64,000 nucleotides of DNA, taken from assembly GCA_963725065.1 (NCBI GenBank), contig CAVRXD010000018.1, forward strand, positions 1 to 64,000, written 5' to 3'. The DNA is from VAZQ01 sp963725065 (GTDB lineage Bacteria; Pseudomonadota; Alphaproteobacteria; Rhizobiales; Xanthobacteraceae). This document shows positions 1 through 8,119 of the stretch, in pieces. The notes below the pieces were generated by a model. It was not told the DNA's origin, made no database searches, and was given only the letters and a program-made list of their open reading frames with translations. The position numbers were made by a program, and so were the translations under genes. Numbering within the stretch: the stretch's first letter is position 1; every line of letters starts with the position of its first letter.

Positions 1-15
1 CAGCCCTCGTGCAGG

Positions 16-71
16 TCTGCTAAACCCAGTTCCAAACAAGGATTCTGCTAAACCCAGTTCCAAACAAGGAT
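16..71. repeat. 28-bp perfect tandem repeat, two copies
   Basis: Two adjacent identical 28-base units, 16-43 and 44-71, each beginning TCTGCTAAACCCAGTTCCAA. Nothing else of this unit is seen in the window, and the first copy lies close to the window edge so more copies may lie upstream. Function unknown; it may be a recent duplication by slippage or the 3' untranslated part of a gene to the left. Confidence 0.9.
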
Positions 72-133
72 GATGACCGGCGCTCGGCCGGCCATCATCC
101 GACGGTGCGGTGCTGGTCGCGCCGTTACATGAT

Positions 134-277
134 TCAATGGCAGTAGGGACCGACGGTGGCGCCGGAGCTGTCGTATTGAAACGTGCTGGATCCGCAGGTC
201 GTCGGACCGGCAGACGCCGGTACCGCCTGGATGACCGCGAACGCGAGCGCGAGAGCCAGAATAACTTTGGTCGACAT
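134..277 (-). CDS. Tiny secreted peptide, 47 aa, hypothetical
   Basis: Below usual ORF size limits but well formed. ATG is preceded by a GGAGAA Shine-Dalgarno at a good distance. Residues 1-23 form a classical signal peptide (Lys4, then an Ala/Leu/Val-rich core, ending PASAG), predicting cleavage after about residue 23 and a mature peptide of about 24 residues. The mature part holds two cysteines (Cys28 and Cys46), which could make one disulfide in the periplasm, and it is rich in Ser, Thr, Gly and Tyr. I recognise no family. It is transcribed away from the metallophosphoesterase operon. The signal peptide plus good ribosome site is the main support; no function can be assigned. Confidence 0.72.
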   Translation of the reverse strand: MSTKVILALALAFAVIQAVPASAGPTTCGSSTFQYDSSGATVGPYCH

Positions 278-717
278 GATCGTTCTCCTGTTGTCGAAGC
301 CCGAAGCGGCTTCTGCAGACTGGATCGGAGAGCGCGGCGTTTATTTCCGTGTACGCATTCGAATGGAGTGCGCGGGGTACAAGTCCGCGTGTCCGCGATA
401 ACGTCCACCGTTCACATCGCCGTCATCTGCCGTCCGCGCGACTGATACGGACCGTCGGATCTCGACCAAGGCCGCGGCGGGTATCGCTAGCGTCGGCGCA
501 ATCGACTTCGATCCTGCGCTCTACGTACGGCGGCACTACACGAGCATCACGGCATCGTGATGGATTGGACGTGCCGCGCTTGGAGCAAGGCGCTTTGCCC
601 AAGAGCGGCGATTGTGCGGGGTTATCGAAGGAAAGATTCCGGAAGAGCGCCGGGAATAAATCTCGCCGCTCCTGATCTTGCACCTGCGAGCCAACGTGGC
701 TGCAAGGGAGACTGGCA
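278..717. other. Intergenic region between divergent genes
   Basis: 440 bases upstream of both the tiny secreted gene (minus) and the metallophosphoesterase operon (plus). It must hold the promoters of both. Short overlapping reading frames on both strands here lack credible ribosome sites or family resemblance. I could not pick a convincing ECF-type -35/-10 pair by eye. Confidence 0.5.
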
Positions 718-1659
718 ATGACATCCGATCACGACGAAACGCAAGGCGTCAGCCGGCGCAAGATCCTTGAGTGCATGACCTGGGCCGGTACCGGCGTGCT
801 GTGGACGATCGCGGGCGGCGTGCCGCGGTCGGTGGGCCTCATCGGCGAGGCTGGAGCCGCGGAGCAGCCGAGTGGACTGACATTCCTGCAGATCAGCGAC
901 AGCCATATCGGCTTCGACAAGCCGGCCAATCCCAACACCATCGGCACGCTCGAGGAAGCGATCAACAAGATAAAGGCGTTACCGGTGAAGCCGGCCTTCG
1001 TCATTCACACCGGCGACATCACGCATCTCTCCAAGCTGTCGGAGTTCGACGATGCCGATCGCATCATCTCGCAGGCTCGCCTCGACGTGCATTACGTGCC
1101 GGGCGAGCACGACGTCATCGATCCCGAGCAGAAGCTCTATCGCGAGCGCTACGGGCGCGGCGCCAAGGGCGCAGGCTGGTACAGCTTCGACGCCAACGGC
1201 GTGCATTTCATCGGCCTCGTCAACGTGGTCGACCTCAAGGCCGGCGGCCTGGGCAATCTCGGCAACGACCAGCTCGAATGGCTGGAGAGCGACCTCAAGG
1301 GACGCTCCGCCTCGACCCCGATCGTCGTGTTCGCGCACATCCCGCTCTGGAGCGTTTACCCGCAATGGGGATGGGGGACGGACGATGCCGCGCGCGCGCT
1401 CGACCAGCTCAAGCGCTTCGGCTCGGTGACGGTGCTCAACGGCCACATCCACCAGATCATGCAGAAGGTCGAAGGCAACGTCACCTTTCACACCGCGATG
1501 TCGACCGCCTTCGTGCAGCCGGCGCCGGGCGCACAACCCTCGCCGGGACCGATGAAGGTCGCCGACGACAAGCTGCGCTCCCTGCTCGGCGTCACCGACG
1601 TCACCTTCAAGCGCGGGCAGCAACGGCTCGCGATCGTGGACCAGCCGCTGCAGGGCTGA
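718..1659 (+). CDS. Tat-exported metallophosphoesterase
   Basis: Calcineurin-like phosphoesterase, 313 aa, probably acting in the periplasm on phosphoesters. A twin-arginine motif (SRRKIL, residues 12-17) followed by a hydrophobic stretch marks Tat export, which suits a protein that loads metal before transport. The two-metal active-site motifs are all present in order: D-S-H (61-63), G-D (99-100), GEHD (129-132, normally GNHD; the Asn is Glu here), HIPL (207-210) and NGHIH (241-245). ATG has a GGGAG ribosome site. It is the first gene of a tight operon with a cupredoxin and an ECF sigma/anti-sigma pair, so it is likely part of an envelope or metal stress response. Substrate unknown. Confidence 0.88.
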   Translation: MTSDHDETQGVSRRKILECMTWAGTGVLWTIAGGVPRSVGLIGEAGAAEQPSGLTFLQISDSHIGFDKPANPNTIGTLEEAINKIKALPVKPAFVIHTGDITHLSKLSEFDDADRIISQARLDVHYVPGEHDVIDPEQKLYRERYGRGAKGAGWYSFDANGVHFIGLVNVVDLKAGGLGNLGNDQLEWLESDLKGRSASTPIVVFAHIPLWSVYPQWGWGTDDAARALDQLKRFGSVTVLNGHIHQIMQKVEGNVTFHTAMSTAFVQPAPGAQPSPGPMKVADDKLRSLLGVTDVTFKRGQQRLAIVDQPLQG

Positions 1660-1676
1660 AGCGGAAGCGCAGGATC

Positions 1677-2060
1677 ATGACGAAGATTGCAAGACACATC
1701 CGCTTCGCGGCGGCGCTTGCCGTCGCGGCATTTGCGGTGGCGGCGACCCTCCCGGCCGCGTCGGCGCGGGCCGCGGAGACCGAGGTGAAGATCGAAGTGA
1801 AAATCGACAACTTCGCCTTTGCTCCGCAACGCATCGTCGTGCAGGCCGGCACGACCGTCACCTGGACCAACGCCGACGACGCCCCGCATACGATTGTGTC
1901 GACCACCAAGCTCTTCAAGTCGAGCGCGCTCGATACCGAGGACAAATTCTCGTTCACGTTCGCGACGCCGGGAACCTACGACTACTTCTGTTCCCTGCAT
2001 CCGCACATGACGGGAACCGTCGTGGTCGAGGCGGCGGCCGCAGGCAACGCGGCGCAATGA
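1677..2060 (+). CDS. Cupredoxin (blue copper) domain protein
   Basis: Periplasmic one-domain cupredoxin of 127 aa related to plastocyanin/amicyanin-like proteins. Signal peptide 1-32 (Ala-rich, ending SARAAE). The type 1 copper ligands are visible: His71 in DDAPHTI and Cys105, His108, Met111 in YFCSLHPHM. It probably carries electrons or buffers copper. The start chosen is the ATG 17 bases after the upstream stop; a much longer reading frame upstream is only antisense-like overlap with the phosphoesterase. Its stop overlaps the start of the sigma factor by four bases, implying translational coupling. Confidence 0.9.
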   Translation: MTKIARHIRFAAALAVAAFAVAATLPAASARAAETEVKIEVKIDNFAFAPQRIVVQAGTTVTWTNADDAPHTIVSTTKLFKSSALDTEDKFSFTFATPGTYDYFCSLHPHMTGTVVVEAAAAGNAAQ

Positions 2061-2677
2061 TGCTCGCTCGACCGCAACGATTGACGCTGGTGGCGGCCTC
2101 GAAGCCGGAGAGCAAGGCGCCGGGCAACGCCAACGTCGATGACGATGACAAGGCGCGGCGTTTTCGCGACGCCGCGCTGCCGCATCTCGACGATGTCTAC
2201 ACCCTGGCAAGATACATGCTCCGCAACGCCACCGATGCGGAAGATGCTGTGCAGGAATGCTACCTGCGGGCGCTGCGCCATTTCGATACCTATCGCGGGC
2301 CGGCGATGAAGCCTTGGCTCTTCGCCATCCTGCGCAACGTCTGCCGCTCCGAATTCGTGCGCCGCTCGGGCGTCGCGCTCACCATCGATGGCCGGGCCGA
2401 AGAGGACGACGACGCCGTCCCTCTCTGGCAGGAGGCCCCGCTCTCGCCGGAAGCGAACATGCTGCGTCAGTGGGATGCCGAAACGATCCGCCGGCTGGTG
2501 GCGGAACTGCCCGACCTGTTCCGTGAAGCGATCGTGCTGCGCGAGATCAACGATCTGTCATACAGCGAGATTGCCGATGTCGTCGGTGTCCCCATCGGCA
2601 CGGTGATGTCGCGTCTGGCACGGGCGCGTGCGCTGCTCCGCAGGGCATGGATGGCCGAGGAAGGAGCACGCACATGA
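2057..2677 (+). CDS. ECF RNA polymerase sigma factor
   Basis: Extracytoplasmic-function sigma-70 factor, 206 aa. Region 2 is at about residues 35-95 (TDAEDAVQECYLRALRHF is the typical core-binding helix) and region 4 at about 145-200 (a helix-turn-helix with LSYSEIADVVGVPIGTVMSR). A variable acidic linker EEDDDA separates them. Start overlaps the cupredoxin stop (ATGA) and its own stop overlaps the anti-sigma start, the usual arrangement for a sigma factor and its partner. It likely drives this operon and perhaps the flanking small genes. Which ECF group it belongs to is not determined here. Confidence 0.93.
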   Translation: MMLARPQRLTLVAASKPESKAPGNANVDDDDKARRFRDAALPHLDDVYTLARYMLRNATDAEDAVQECYLRALRHFDTYRGPAMKPWLFAILRNVCRSEFVRRSGVALTIDGRAEEDDDAVPLWQEAPLSPEANMLRQWDAETIRRLVAELPDLFREAIVLREINDLSYSEIADVVGVPIGTVMSRLARARALLRRAWMAEEGART

Positions 2678-3441
2678 CCTGCGCCGAAACTGAAATCATG
2701 CTCCACGCCCTCCTCGACGGCGAGCTCGACGCCGGGCACGCGTTCGAGGTCGAGACCCATCTGACAACCTGTCCGCGTTGCGCGGGGCAGCTGCGGGCGT
2801 ATCGCGAGCTGCAGCAAGCCATACCGGCCGCGCAACTGCGCTTTGCGGCGCCGATGAGCCTGCGCCGGCGCATCGAGGCGGCGCTGCCTTCCCCGCCCGC
2901 GCGCGTGTCGAGCCGCCGCTCCGTGCTCAAGGGCTTCGCCATGGGTTCGGCGTTCTCGGCCGCGGTGGCGGCGACCCTGGTCGTGGCAGTCATCCGAACC
3001 GACCAGGACCAGCGCGCGCTGGGCGACGCGCTTTCGGCGCATCTGCGCTCGCTTCAGGGCGAGCATCTCACCGACGTGCAGACGAGCGACCAGCACACCG
3101 TGAAACCATGGTTCAACGGCAGGCTCGACGTCGCGCCGCCCGTCGTCGACCTGACCGCCCAGGGCTTCAGGCTGATCGGCGGGCGACTGGACTACATCGA
3201 CGGCAGGGCCGTCGCCGCCATCGTCTATCGGCGACGGACCCATGTGATCAATCTCTTCATCGCGCCGGCCGCGGCCCCGGAACGCAGCGGCGCGAAGATC
3301 GAGAAGGTCCAGGGATTCAATATCCGGCGCTGGAACGCGGATGGCCTCGAATTCTGGGCCGTCAGCGACATCGATGCCGAGGAGCTGCAGGAATTCGGCA
3401 CGAAATTCGAGGCGGGCCTGCATGAGGTCGGCCGCACCTGA
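2674..3441 (+). CDS. Zinc-binding anti-sigma factor, membrane-anchored
   Basis: 255 aa. The N-terminal domain carries the ZAS signature His29-x3-Cys33-x2-Cys36, which binds zinc and clamps the cognate ECF sigma factor. One transmembrane segment lies at about residues 87-107, followed by a periplasmic sensor domain of about 145 residues with no recognised fold. ATG 2674 is chosen because AAGGAG lies 7 bases upstream and it overlaps the sigma stop; the in-frame ATG 27 bases earlier lacks this. The Cys pair suggests redox or metal sensing, which fits the cupredoxin neighbour, but the signal is inferred only. Confidence 0.88.
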   Translation: MTCAETEIMLHALLDGELDAGHAFEVETHLTTCPRCAGQLRAYRELQQAIPAAQLRFAAPMSLRRRIEAALPSPPARVSSRRSVLKGFAMGSAFSAAVAATLVVAVIRTDQDQRALGDALSAHLRSLQGEHLTDVQTSDQHTVKPWFNGRLDVAPPVVDLTAQGFRLIGGRLDYIDGRAVAAIVYRRRTHVINLFIAPAAAPERSGAKIEKVQGFNIRRWNADGLEFWAVSDIDAEELQEFGTKFEAGLHEVGRT

Positions 3442-3609
3442 TGCGCCGGGGAGAACGGCCTGGGCGGCCGCATGGCGGCAGGTCGCTGCTTTCAAACCCA
3501 GTCAACCGTTTCGCGCGTTTGGACACCTTGCCGTGAAAGCCGCGAATGAAATGGCGTCAGGCGAGTCCCTTGCTTGCGTGAGCAAACGCGCACAGCAGGA
3601 GGCAGCAGC

Positions 3610-3834
3610 ATGATGTCCAAGTTCGAAATGGCGCTCTTGACCGTCACCGTGGTCGGCACGCTGGTGGCCTGGCAGGCGCTGCAGCAGGAATCATTCGTGC
3701 GCCCGGCCGACGGCGCGACAGGCATGGCATGCAGCGTTCGTTCGAGCGCAGTCCGGGACGTCAGGCCGTCGCCCGGCGAAGAGCGCGCAGCGCTCGATCA
3801 GGCATCGCGGACGCAGTCGGCAGCCAGGCCGTGA
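3610..3834 (+). CDS. Small single-span membrane protein, hypothetical
   Basis: 74 aa. The start has an ideal AGGAGG ribosome site (3597-3602). Residues 4-22 form a hydrophobic segment (MALLTVTVVGTLVAWQAL), so it is an inner-membrane anchor or an uncleaved signal; the tail is hydrophilic and rich in Arg and Ser with one Cys. It lies about 170 bases after the anti-sigma gene on the same strand and may belong to that regulon. No family recognised. Confidence 0.5.
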   Translation: MMSKFEMALLTVTVVGTLVAWQALQQESFVRPADGATGMACSVRSSAVRDVRPSPGEERAALDQASRTQSAARP

Positions 3835-3988
3835 CAGCTTCTTCCGGCTGCGTGCACCGCTTGGCAACGCCGTTGACGCCACACCCGCGCGCGGGGACGG
3901 TTGCATTTCGCCGCGATATCGTCCGGAATACGCACGGACAATGACCATCGGGATACAGCCGGTGGCGAGGCACGAGGGGAGGACAACG

Positions 3989-5263
3989 ATGGATCTGCAC
4001 ACCACCGCGCGGACTCTGGCCGGACGACTGGGCGCGCTCGCCGCAAGTTGCGCCGCCGTGCTCGTCCTCGCGCTGGCGCCTGCGGGCGCCGCCGACCCGA
4101 TCAAGATCGGGCTCAGCCTGAGCCTGACCGGCGCTACCGCGCCCGCGGGGCGACAGGTTCAGACCGGGCTCGAAATCTGGCGCGATCACGTCAACGCGAA
4201 GGGCGGCCTGCTCGGGCGGCCGGTCGAGCTCGTCTACTACGACGACCAGGCCAACCCGGCCAACGCACCCGGCATCTACGCCAAGCTGATGGGCGTCGAC
4301 AAGGTCGACCTCTTGATCGGCCCCTACAGCACCAACGTAATCGCGGCGGCGCTGCCCGCGATCATCCAGAACCGGCGCATGACGATCGGGATCTTCGGGC
4401 TCGGCGCCAACAAGGAGTACAAGTACACCAAATATTTTTCGATGAATTCGCAGGGCGCCTCGCCGAGGAACTATTCGCGCGGATTCTTCCAGCTCGCCTT
4501 GCAACAGCAGCCGAAGCCCGCACGCGTCGCCCTCGTCGGCGCCGACGTCGAGTTCTCGCGCAACGCACTCGACGGCGCGCGCGAGAACGCCAAGGAGTTC
4601 GGCTTCGACGTGGTCTATGAGCGCACCTATCCGCTCGCCAACACCGAATACGCGACCATCGTGCGCTCGATGCAGGCGGCCGCCCCCGACGTGATCTATG
4701 CCGCGACGCTGCCGGTCGACACCGTGGGGCTGCTGCGCGCATCGAACGAGGTGCGGTTCAAGCCGAAACTCTACGGCGGCGCCTTTCTCGGTCTGCTGGT
4801 GACCGGAATCAAGCAGCAACTCGGGCCGCTGATCAACGGACTCGTCAACAACGAGTTCTACATTCCGGCCGCGAGCCTGCAGTTCGCCGGCACCAAGGAG
4901 TTCCTGGAGGACTATCAGAAGCGGGCGCCGGCGCTCGGCATCGACCCGCTCGGCTTCACCTATCCGCCCTATGCCTATGCCGCCGGGCAGATTCTGGCCA
5001 AGGCGGTGAGCGAGACCAAGTCGCTCGATGACGACACGCTCGCCGACTACATCCGCAAAAACACGATCGAGACCGTGATCGGCCCGATGTCCTTCGGCGA
5101 AGACGGCGAGTGGAAAGCGCCACGGATCATCTACGCCCAGTTCCAGAACGTCGACGGCAACGACATCGGCCAGTTCAAGGACATGTCACGCCAGGTCGTG
5201 GTCTGGCCGCCGGAGCTCAAGACCGGCAACCTGATCTATCCCTACGACCAGGCCACCAAGTGA
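3989..5263 (+). CDS. Liv-type ABC transporter substrate-binding protein (orphan)
   Basis: 424-aa periplasmic receptor of the branched-chain amino acid (Leu/Ile/Val-binding, type I periplasmic fold) family. Signal peptide about 1-34 ending PAGAADP; then the family start IKIGLSLSLTGATAPAGRQ and the typical VELVYYDDQANPA. ATG 3989 is chosen because it has GGGGAGGA upstream and begins the signal peptide; a longer in-frame start adds 16 residues before the Lys/Arg region. No permease or ATPase genes flank it, so it must use components encoded elsewhere or has a sensory role. Ligand in this family ranges from amino acids to aromatic acids. Confidence 0.88.
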   Translation: MDLHTTARTLAGRLGALAASCAAVLVLALAPAGAADPIKIGLSLSLTGATAPAGRQVQTGLEIWRDHVNAKGGLLGRPVELVYYDDQANPANAPGIYAKLMGVDKVDLLIGPYSTNVIAAALPAIIQNRRMTIGIFGLGANKEYKYTKYFSMNSQGASPRNYSRGFFQLALQQQPKPARVALVGADVEFSRNALDGARENAKEFGFDVVYERTYPLANTEYATIVRSMQAAAPDVIYAATLPVDTVGLLRASNEVRFKPKLYGGAFLGLLVTGIKQQLGPLINGLVNNEFYIPAASLQFAGTKEFLEDYQKRAPALGIDPLGFTYPPYAYAAGQILAKAVSETKSLDDDTLADYIRKNTIETVIGPMSFGEDGEWKAPRIIYAQFQNVDGNDIGQFKDMSRQVVVWPPELKTGNLIYPYDQATK

Positions 5264-5303
5264 GATCGCGCGCCTTGGCCTGAAGCCAAAGCCGTAGCTG
5301 CGG

Positions 5304-5678
5304 TTATTTCGCGCGCTTGCGGGCGCGTGTGCGCGCCGCCTTGCGCCCGCGCGTCGTCGTCCCGGTCTCGCTCTTGCCGCCCATGGCCCGGCTGCTTTCG
5401 CGCCGGCCGCGCGCGCCGACATGGGACTTGCCCTCGCGCTCCTGCTGGGAAGTCTCGCCGCGCGCCTCCTTGCGCTCGGATTTCGCGAAGTTGCGTTTGT
5501 TCTCCGTCTTGCTCTCGTATTTCGAGGCGCCGGCTTCCTTGAGCGCGATGGCGATGGCCTGCCGCCGGCTCTTGACCTTGCCGCCTTTCCCTTCCGGACC
5601 GCTCTTGAGCTCGCCATGCGCGAACTCGTGCATGACACGGCCGAGCGTCTTTCGCTGTCGGGGGGATGTTTTCGGCAC
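5304..5678 (-). CDS. DUF6496 domain protein, small and very basic
   Basis: 124 aa, starting at GTG with GGAGG five bases upstream. The N-terminal half matches the DUF6496 pattern: VMHEFAHGELKSG (about residues 15-27) and KVKSRRQAIAIALKEAG (about 34-50), a short conserved module found in many rhizobia and other bacteria. The C-terminal 70 residues are Lys/Arg/Gly/Ser-rich low complexity and may bind nucleic acid. Cytoplasmic; role unknown. An in-frame start 51 bases upstream is possible but has no good ribosome site. Confidence 0.8.
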   Translation of the reverse strand: MPKTSPRQRKTLGRVMHEFAHGELKSGPEGKGGKVKSRRQAIAIALKEAGASKYESKTENKRNFAKSERKEARGETSQQEREGKSHVGARGRRESSRAMGGKSETGTTTRGRKAARTRARKRAK

Positions 5679-6395
5679 GGCTACCTCCGCTTCGTCCTGA
5701 GCACCGTGGCATTCGTCAGCCAACGTCAAAACGGTTTGCGCGGTTCCCGCTGCCAGGGACGCAGCCGCGGCGCCGTCCGCTGCCTCATGATTGGGGGAGA
5801 GAGCTCGAAATAATATGACTACGTTTCAACTACGCTATTGACTACGTAACGAATTTATAGTACAAAGATTCCCATCCTCGCTCATGGAGGGGCGTCTTCC
5901 GGAGACGGTCCTGAAAGGCGGAGCGGGGAGTGGCGTCCCACGCTGCGGCGCGAACCGCAACGACGGGAGGTCCGGACCCCGACCGCCAGGCCTTTTGGCG
6001 TGGCGCGGGCAGTCGCTGCGGCTCCGGTTCCACTGCCGGGAGCCGGCTTCGTGGGTCCGCATCCGAAAACCGCCACGGTGGAGCGCCGAGAGAGGTCCCG
6101 GTCGCCCCGGGACAGGGTGGTCGCGCGTCGCAGGCGCGACCGAAAGAAAGAGTGCGCCTGTCGGCGCTCCATCCACCCCTCATCGGGGGGGACGGAATTG
6201 CTGCTGTCGCGACGGCCGCTGGCGCCAAAGCCCCGTGGGCTCGCCGGCGGACGCAAAAGTGAAGGCACCTGCGAAAGAGACGCACAAACCCGGGCGCAGC
6301 AACGCGCGCCGCGGGAACGAATAACACTGCGCTGTTTGACATCGTGAATCGGGATAAGGCCAACGGTTCGCTTTGCGCGCCGCGACTTCGCACAC
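5679..6395. other. Long intergenic region, probably repeat-derived
   Basis: About 720 bases without a credible gene. It begins with an AT-rich patch (about 5810-5870, with three GACTACGT/AACTACG-like words) that contrasts with the GC-rich surroundings, then a GC-rich stretch open in several frames with no ribosome sites. The amino acid strings in those frames are low-complexity Arg/Pro/Ala. The stretch looks like one of the dispersed non-coding repeats common between genes in this bacterial group, but that is my impression and needs a genome comparison. Confidence 0.45.
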
Positions 6396-6549
6396 TCGTG
6401 TCCCGGCCGAGTGCAGCGAGCGCTCTTGCGCGAGCGGAACGAGAGCCGGGACCCAGCGCAAGAATCGCGGAGCGCAACATGGATTCGGCTGGCGATCCGT
6501 TCGTGTGGCCCCTGGATCCCGGGTCTCGCTTCGCTCGGCCGGGACACGA
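6396..6549. repeat. Large imperfect inverted repeat next to MmgE/PrpD gene
   Basis: Arms of 25 bases at 6396-6420 and 6525-6549 pair with only two mismatches; the core is GTGTCCCGGCCGAG against CTCGGCCGGGACAC. The 104-base interior contains further GAGCCGGGACCC and GGATCCCGGG words that echo the arms. The right arm ends six bases before the stop codon of the downstream minus-strand gene. It may form a long hairpin in transcripts from that gene, acting as terminator or mRNA stabiliser, or be a mobile palindromic repeat. Confidence 0.75.
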
Positions 6550-6554
6550 TCGCA

Positions 6555-7898
6555 TCAGCGCGGCACCGTCAGCGCGAGCAGGCGCGACGCATCCTCGCTG
6601 CGATCGAGCGCCCAGATCGCGTTGATCAGCGGCGCCGCGTCGTATCCGGGTTGCCAGCTTGCCGCGATCGTTCGCAGCTTGTCCTCGAGGTCGCCGTCGG
6701 TCATCGGATTGGCGGGGCTGCCGCGCGCGGCGGGCGTGAACAGGCGGTGCGTTGTGCCGTCCTGCGTCGTGAGCTCGACCTGCGCGGCGATGGTCGCGAC
6801 CGCGCTGTCGCGCACCACCTCGATCCGGCGCCGCATCTCGACCACCACCGGGTCGCGGGCGCAGTCGTCGGTGAACTGGTCGAGCCCGGCCTTCCCCAGC
6901 GCCAGCGCGGCGGCGACGGCGTGCTGCACGCTCACCTGCGACTCGGTGCCGGTGGAGATGTGAGGCCGGTCGGTGCGATCGCTCAGCAGCGGATTCCCGC
7001 GCAGCACGACCCGGTCGATGATGTCGCTCGCGTGTCGCCGGCGCCAGTCCAGCACGCAATCGAGAAAAGGATGGATCACGAAGCCGCACGGATAAGGCTT
7101 GATCGCGTTCTGCGCGAGCTCCCAGGTCTCGCCCAGACCGTCGGTCAATGCGCTCCAGTCCGGAGGCTCGGCCATCGCGTTGAGGAAGCCCTGCACGCCG
7201 GCGATCGGCTCCGGCGGACCTTCGAAGCCTTTTTCCGCCAGCAGCGCCGACCACATGCCGTTGCGCGCGGAATTGCCGACCCCGATGCTCTTGGCCGGCC
7301 AGCCCAGGCATTCGCACAGGCCTGATGACTGCGTCGAGGCGTTTGCAAACGCCCAGACCATGCGCGTGTCGTCGAGGCCGACGAGCTTGCCGGTGCCCGC
7401 GGCGGCGCCGAACACCCCGCACGTCGCGGTGATGTGCCAGCCCTTGGCGTAATGGCCGGGAGAAATCGCGCGTCCGATCCGGCATTCGAGCTCGACGCCG
7501 AGAATGAATGCGAGCAGCAGCTCGGCGCCGGTCACCGGCCGCAGCTCGGAGAGCGCGAACAGCGCCGGGGCGACCGGCGCGGTCGGATGGATAACCGTGG
7601 GAACATGGGTGTCGCAGAAATCGAACGCATTGGCGCCTGCCGCGTTCAGGAATGCCGCGCTCAAGCCATCCATGCGTTCGCTGCGGCCGATGACGGTGGC
7701 CTGCCGGAGATGCGAGAACTCGGTGAGGGAGCGCAGCGCGATCTCCACCGGATCGGCGCGGCAGCCCGCGAGCGCCACGGCAAAGAAATTCAGCAGCGCC
7801 CGCTTGGCTTCATGGCGGATGGTCTCCGGGATGTCGTCCCACCGCGCCGCAACCACGAAACGGGCAAGATTTTGCGTGACGCCGGGTCTGTGCAGCAT
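6555..7898 (-). CDS. MmgE/PrpD family protein
   Basis: 447 aa, normal length for the MmgE/PrpD family, whose known members are 2-methylcitrate dehydratase, cis-aconitate decarboxylase and iminodisuccinate epimerase. The family's all-alpha N-terminal domain is visible, including the region AFDFCDTHVPTVIHPTAPVA (about 91-110) and the active-site-like GWHITATCGVFGAAAG (about 153-168). It probably dehydrates, isomerises or decarboxylates a small di- or tricarboxylate. A Bug-type receptor follows divergently, and such receptors often bind carboxylates, so a role in uptake-linked catabolism is plausible. Exact substrate unknown. Confidence 0.88.
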   Translation of the reverse strand: MLHRPGVTQNLARFVVAARWDDIPETIRHEAKRALLNFFAVALAGCRADPVEIALRSLTEFSHLRQATVIGRSERMDGLSAAFLNAAGANAFDFCDTHVPTVIHPTAPVAPALFALSELRPVTGAELLLAFILGVELECRIGRAISPGHYAKGWHITATCGVFGAAAGTGKLVGLDDTRMVWAFANASTQSSGLCECLGWPAKSIGVGNSARNGMWSALLAEKGFEGPPEPIAGVQGFLNAMAEPPDWSALTDGLGETWELAQNAIKPYPCGFVIHPFLDCVLDWRRRHASDIIDRVVLRGNPLLSDRTDRPHISTGTESQVSVQHAVAAALALGKAGLDQFTDDCARDPVVVEMRRRIEVVRDSAVATIAAQVELTTQDGTTHRLFTPAARGSPANPMTDGDLEDKLRTIAASWQPGYDAAPLINAIWALDRSEDASRLLALTVPR

Positions 7899-8119
7899 GG
7901 AGCCGTCCCAAAGTGTTGCTCAAAGTGTCGCTGTGAACGAAGCGTAACCCGGATGTGGCGGCGGCAAAATCGGGACATCAGTGACGCTGGTGCGACCGGC
8001 GCCGACGGCCGATCGAGGACTGGCGTGGACGATTGGTCACCCTCGGTCCCGATTGTCGCCCGCGCGCCGATGACCTAGCTTCGTCGCCGGGCTCAAAGCC
8101 GCAGCCAGCAAAGGCATCG

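Noticed and set aside
16..71. Tandem repeat as a CRISPR fragment
   Set aside because: The copies touch with no spacer between them, so it is not a CRISPR repeat-spacer unit.
5842..7485. 547-codon open frame on the minus strand
   Set aside because: Mostly shifted reading of the MmgE/PrpD gene plus non-coding repeat; Arg/Ala-rich, no ribosome site.
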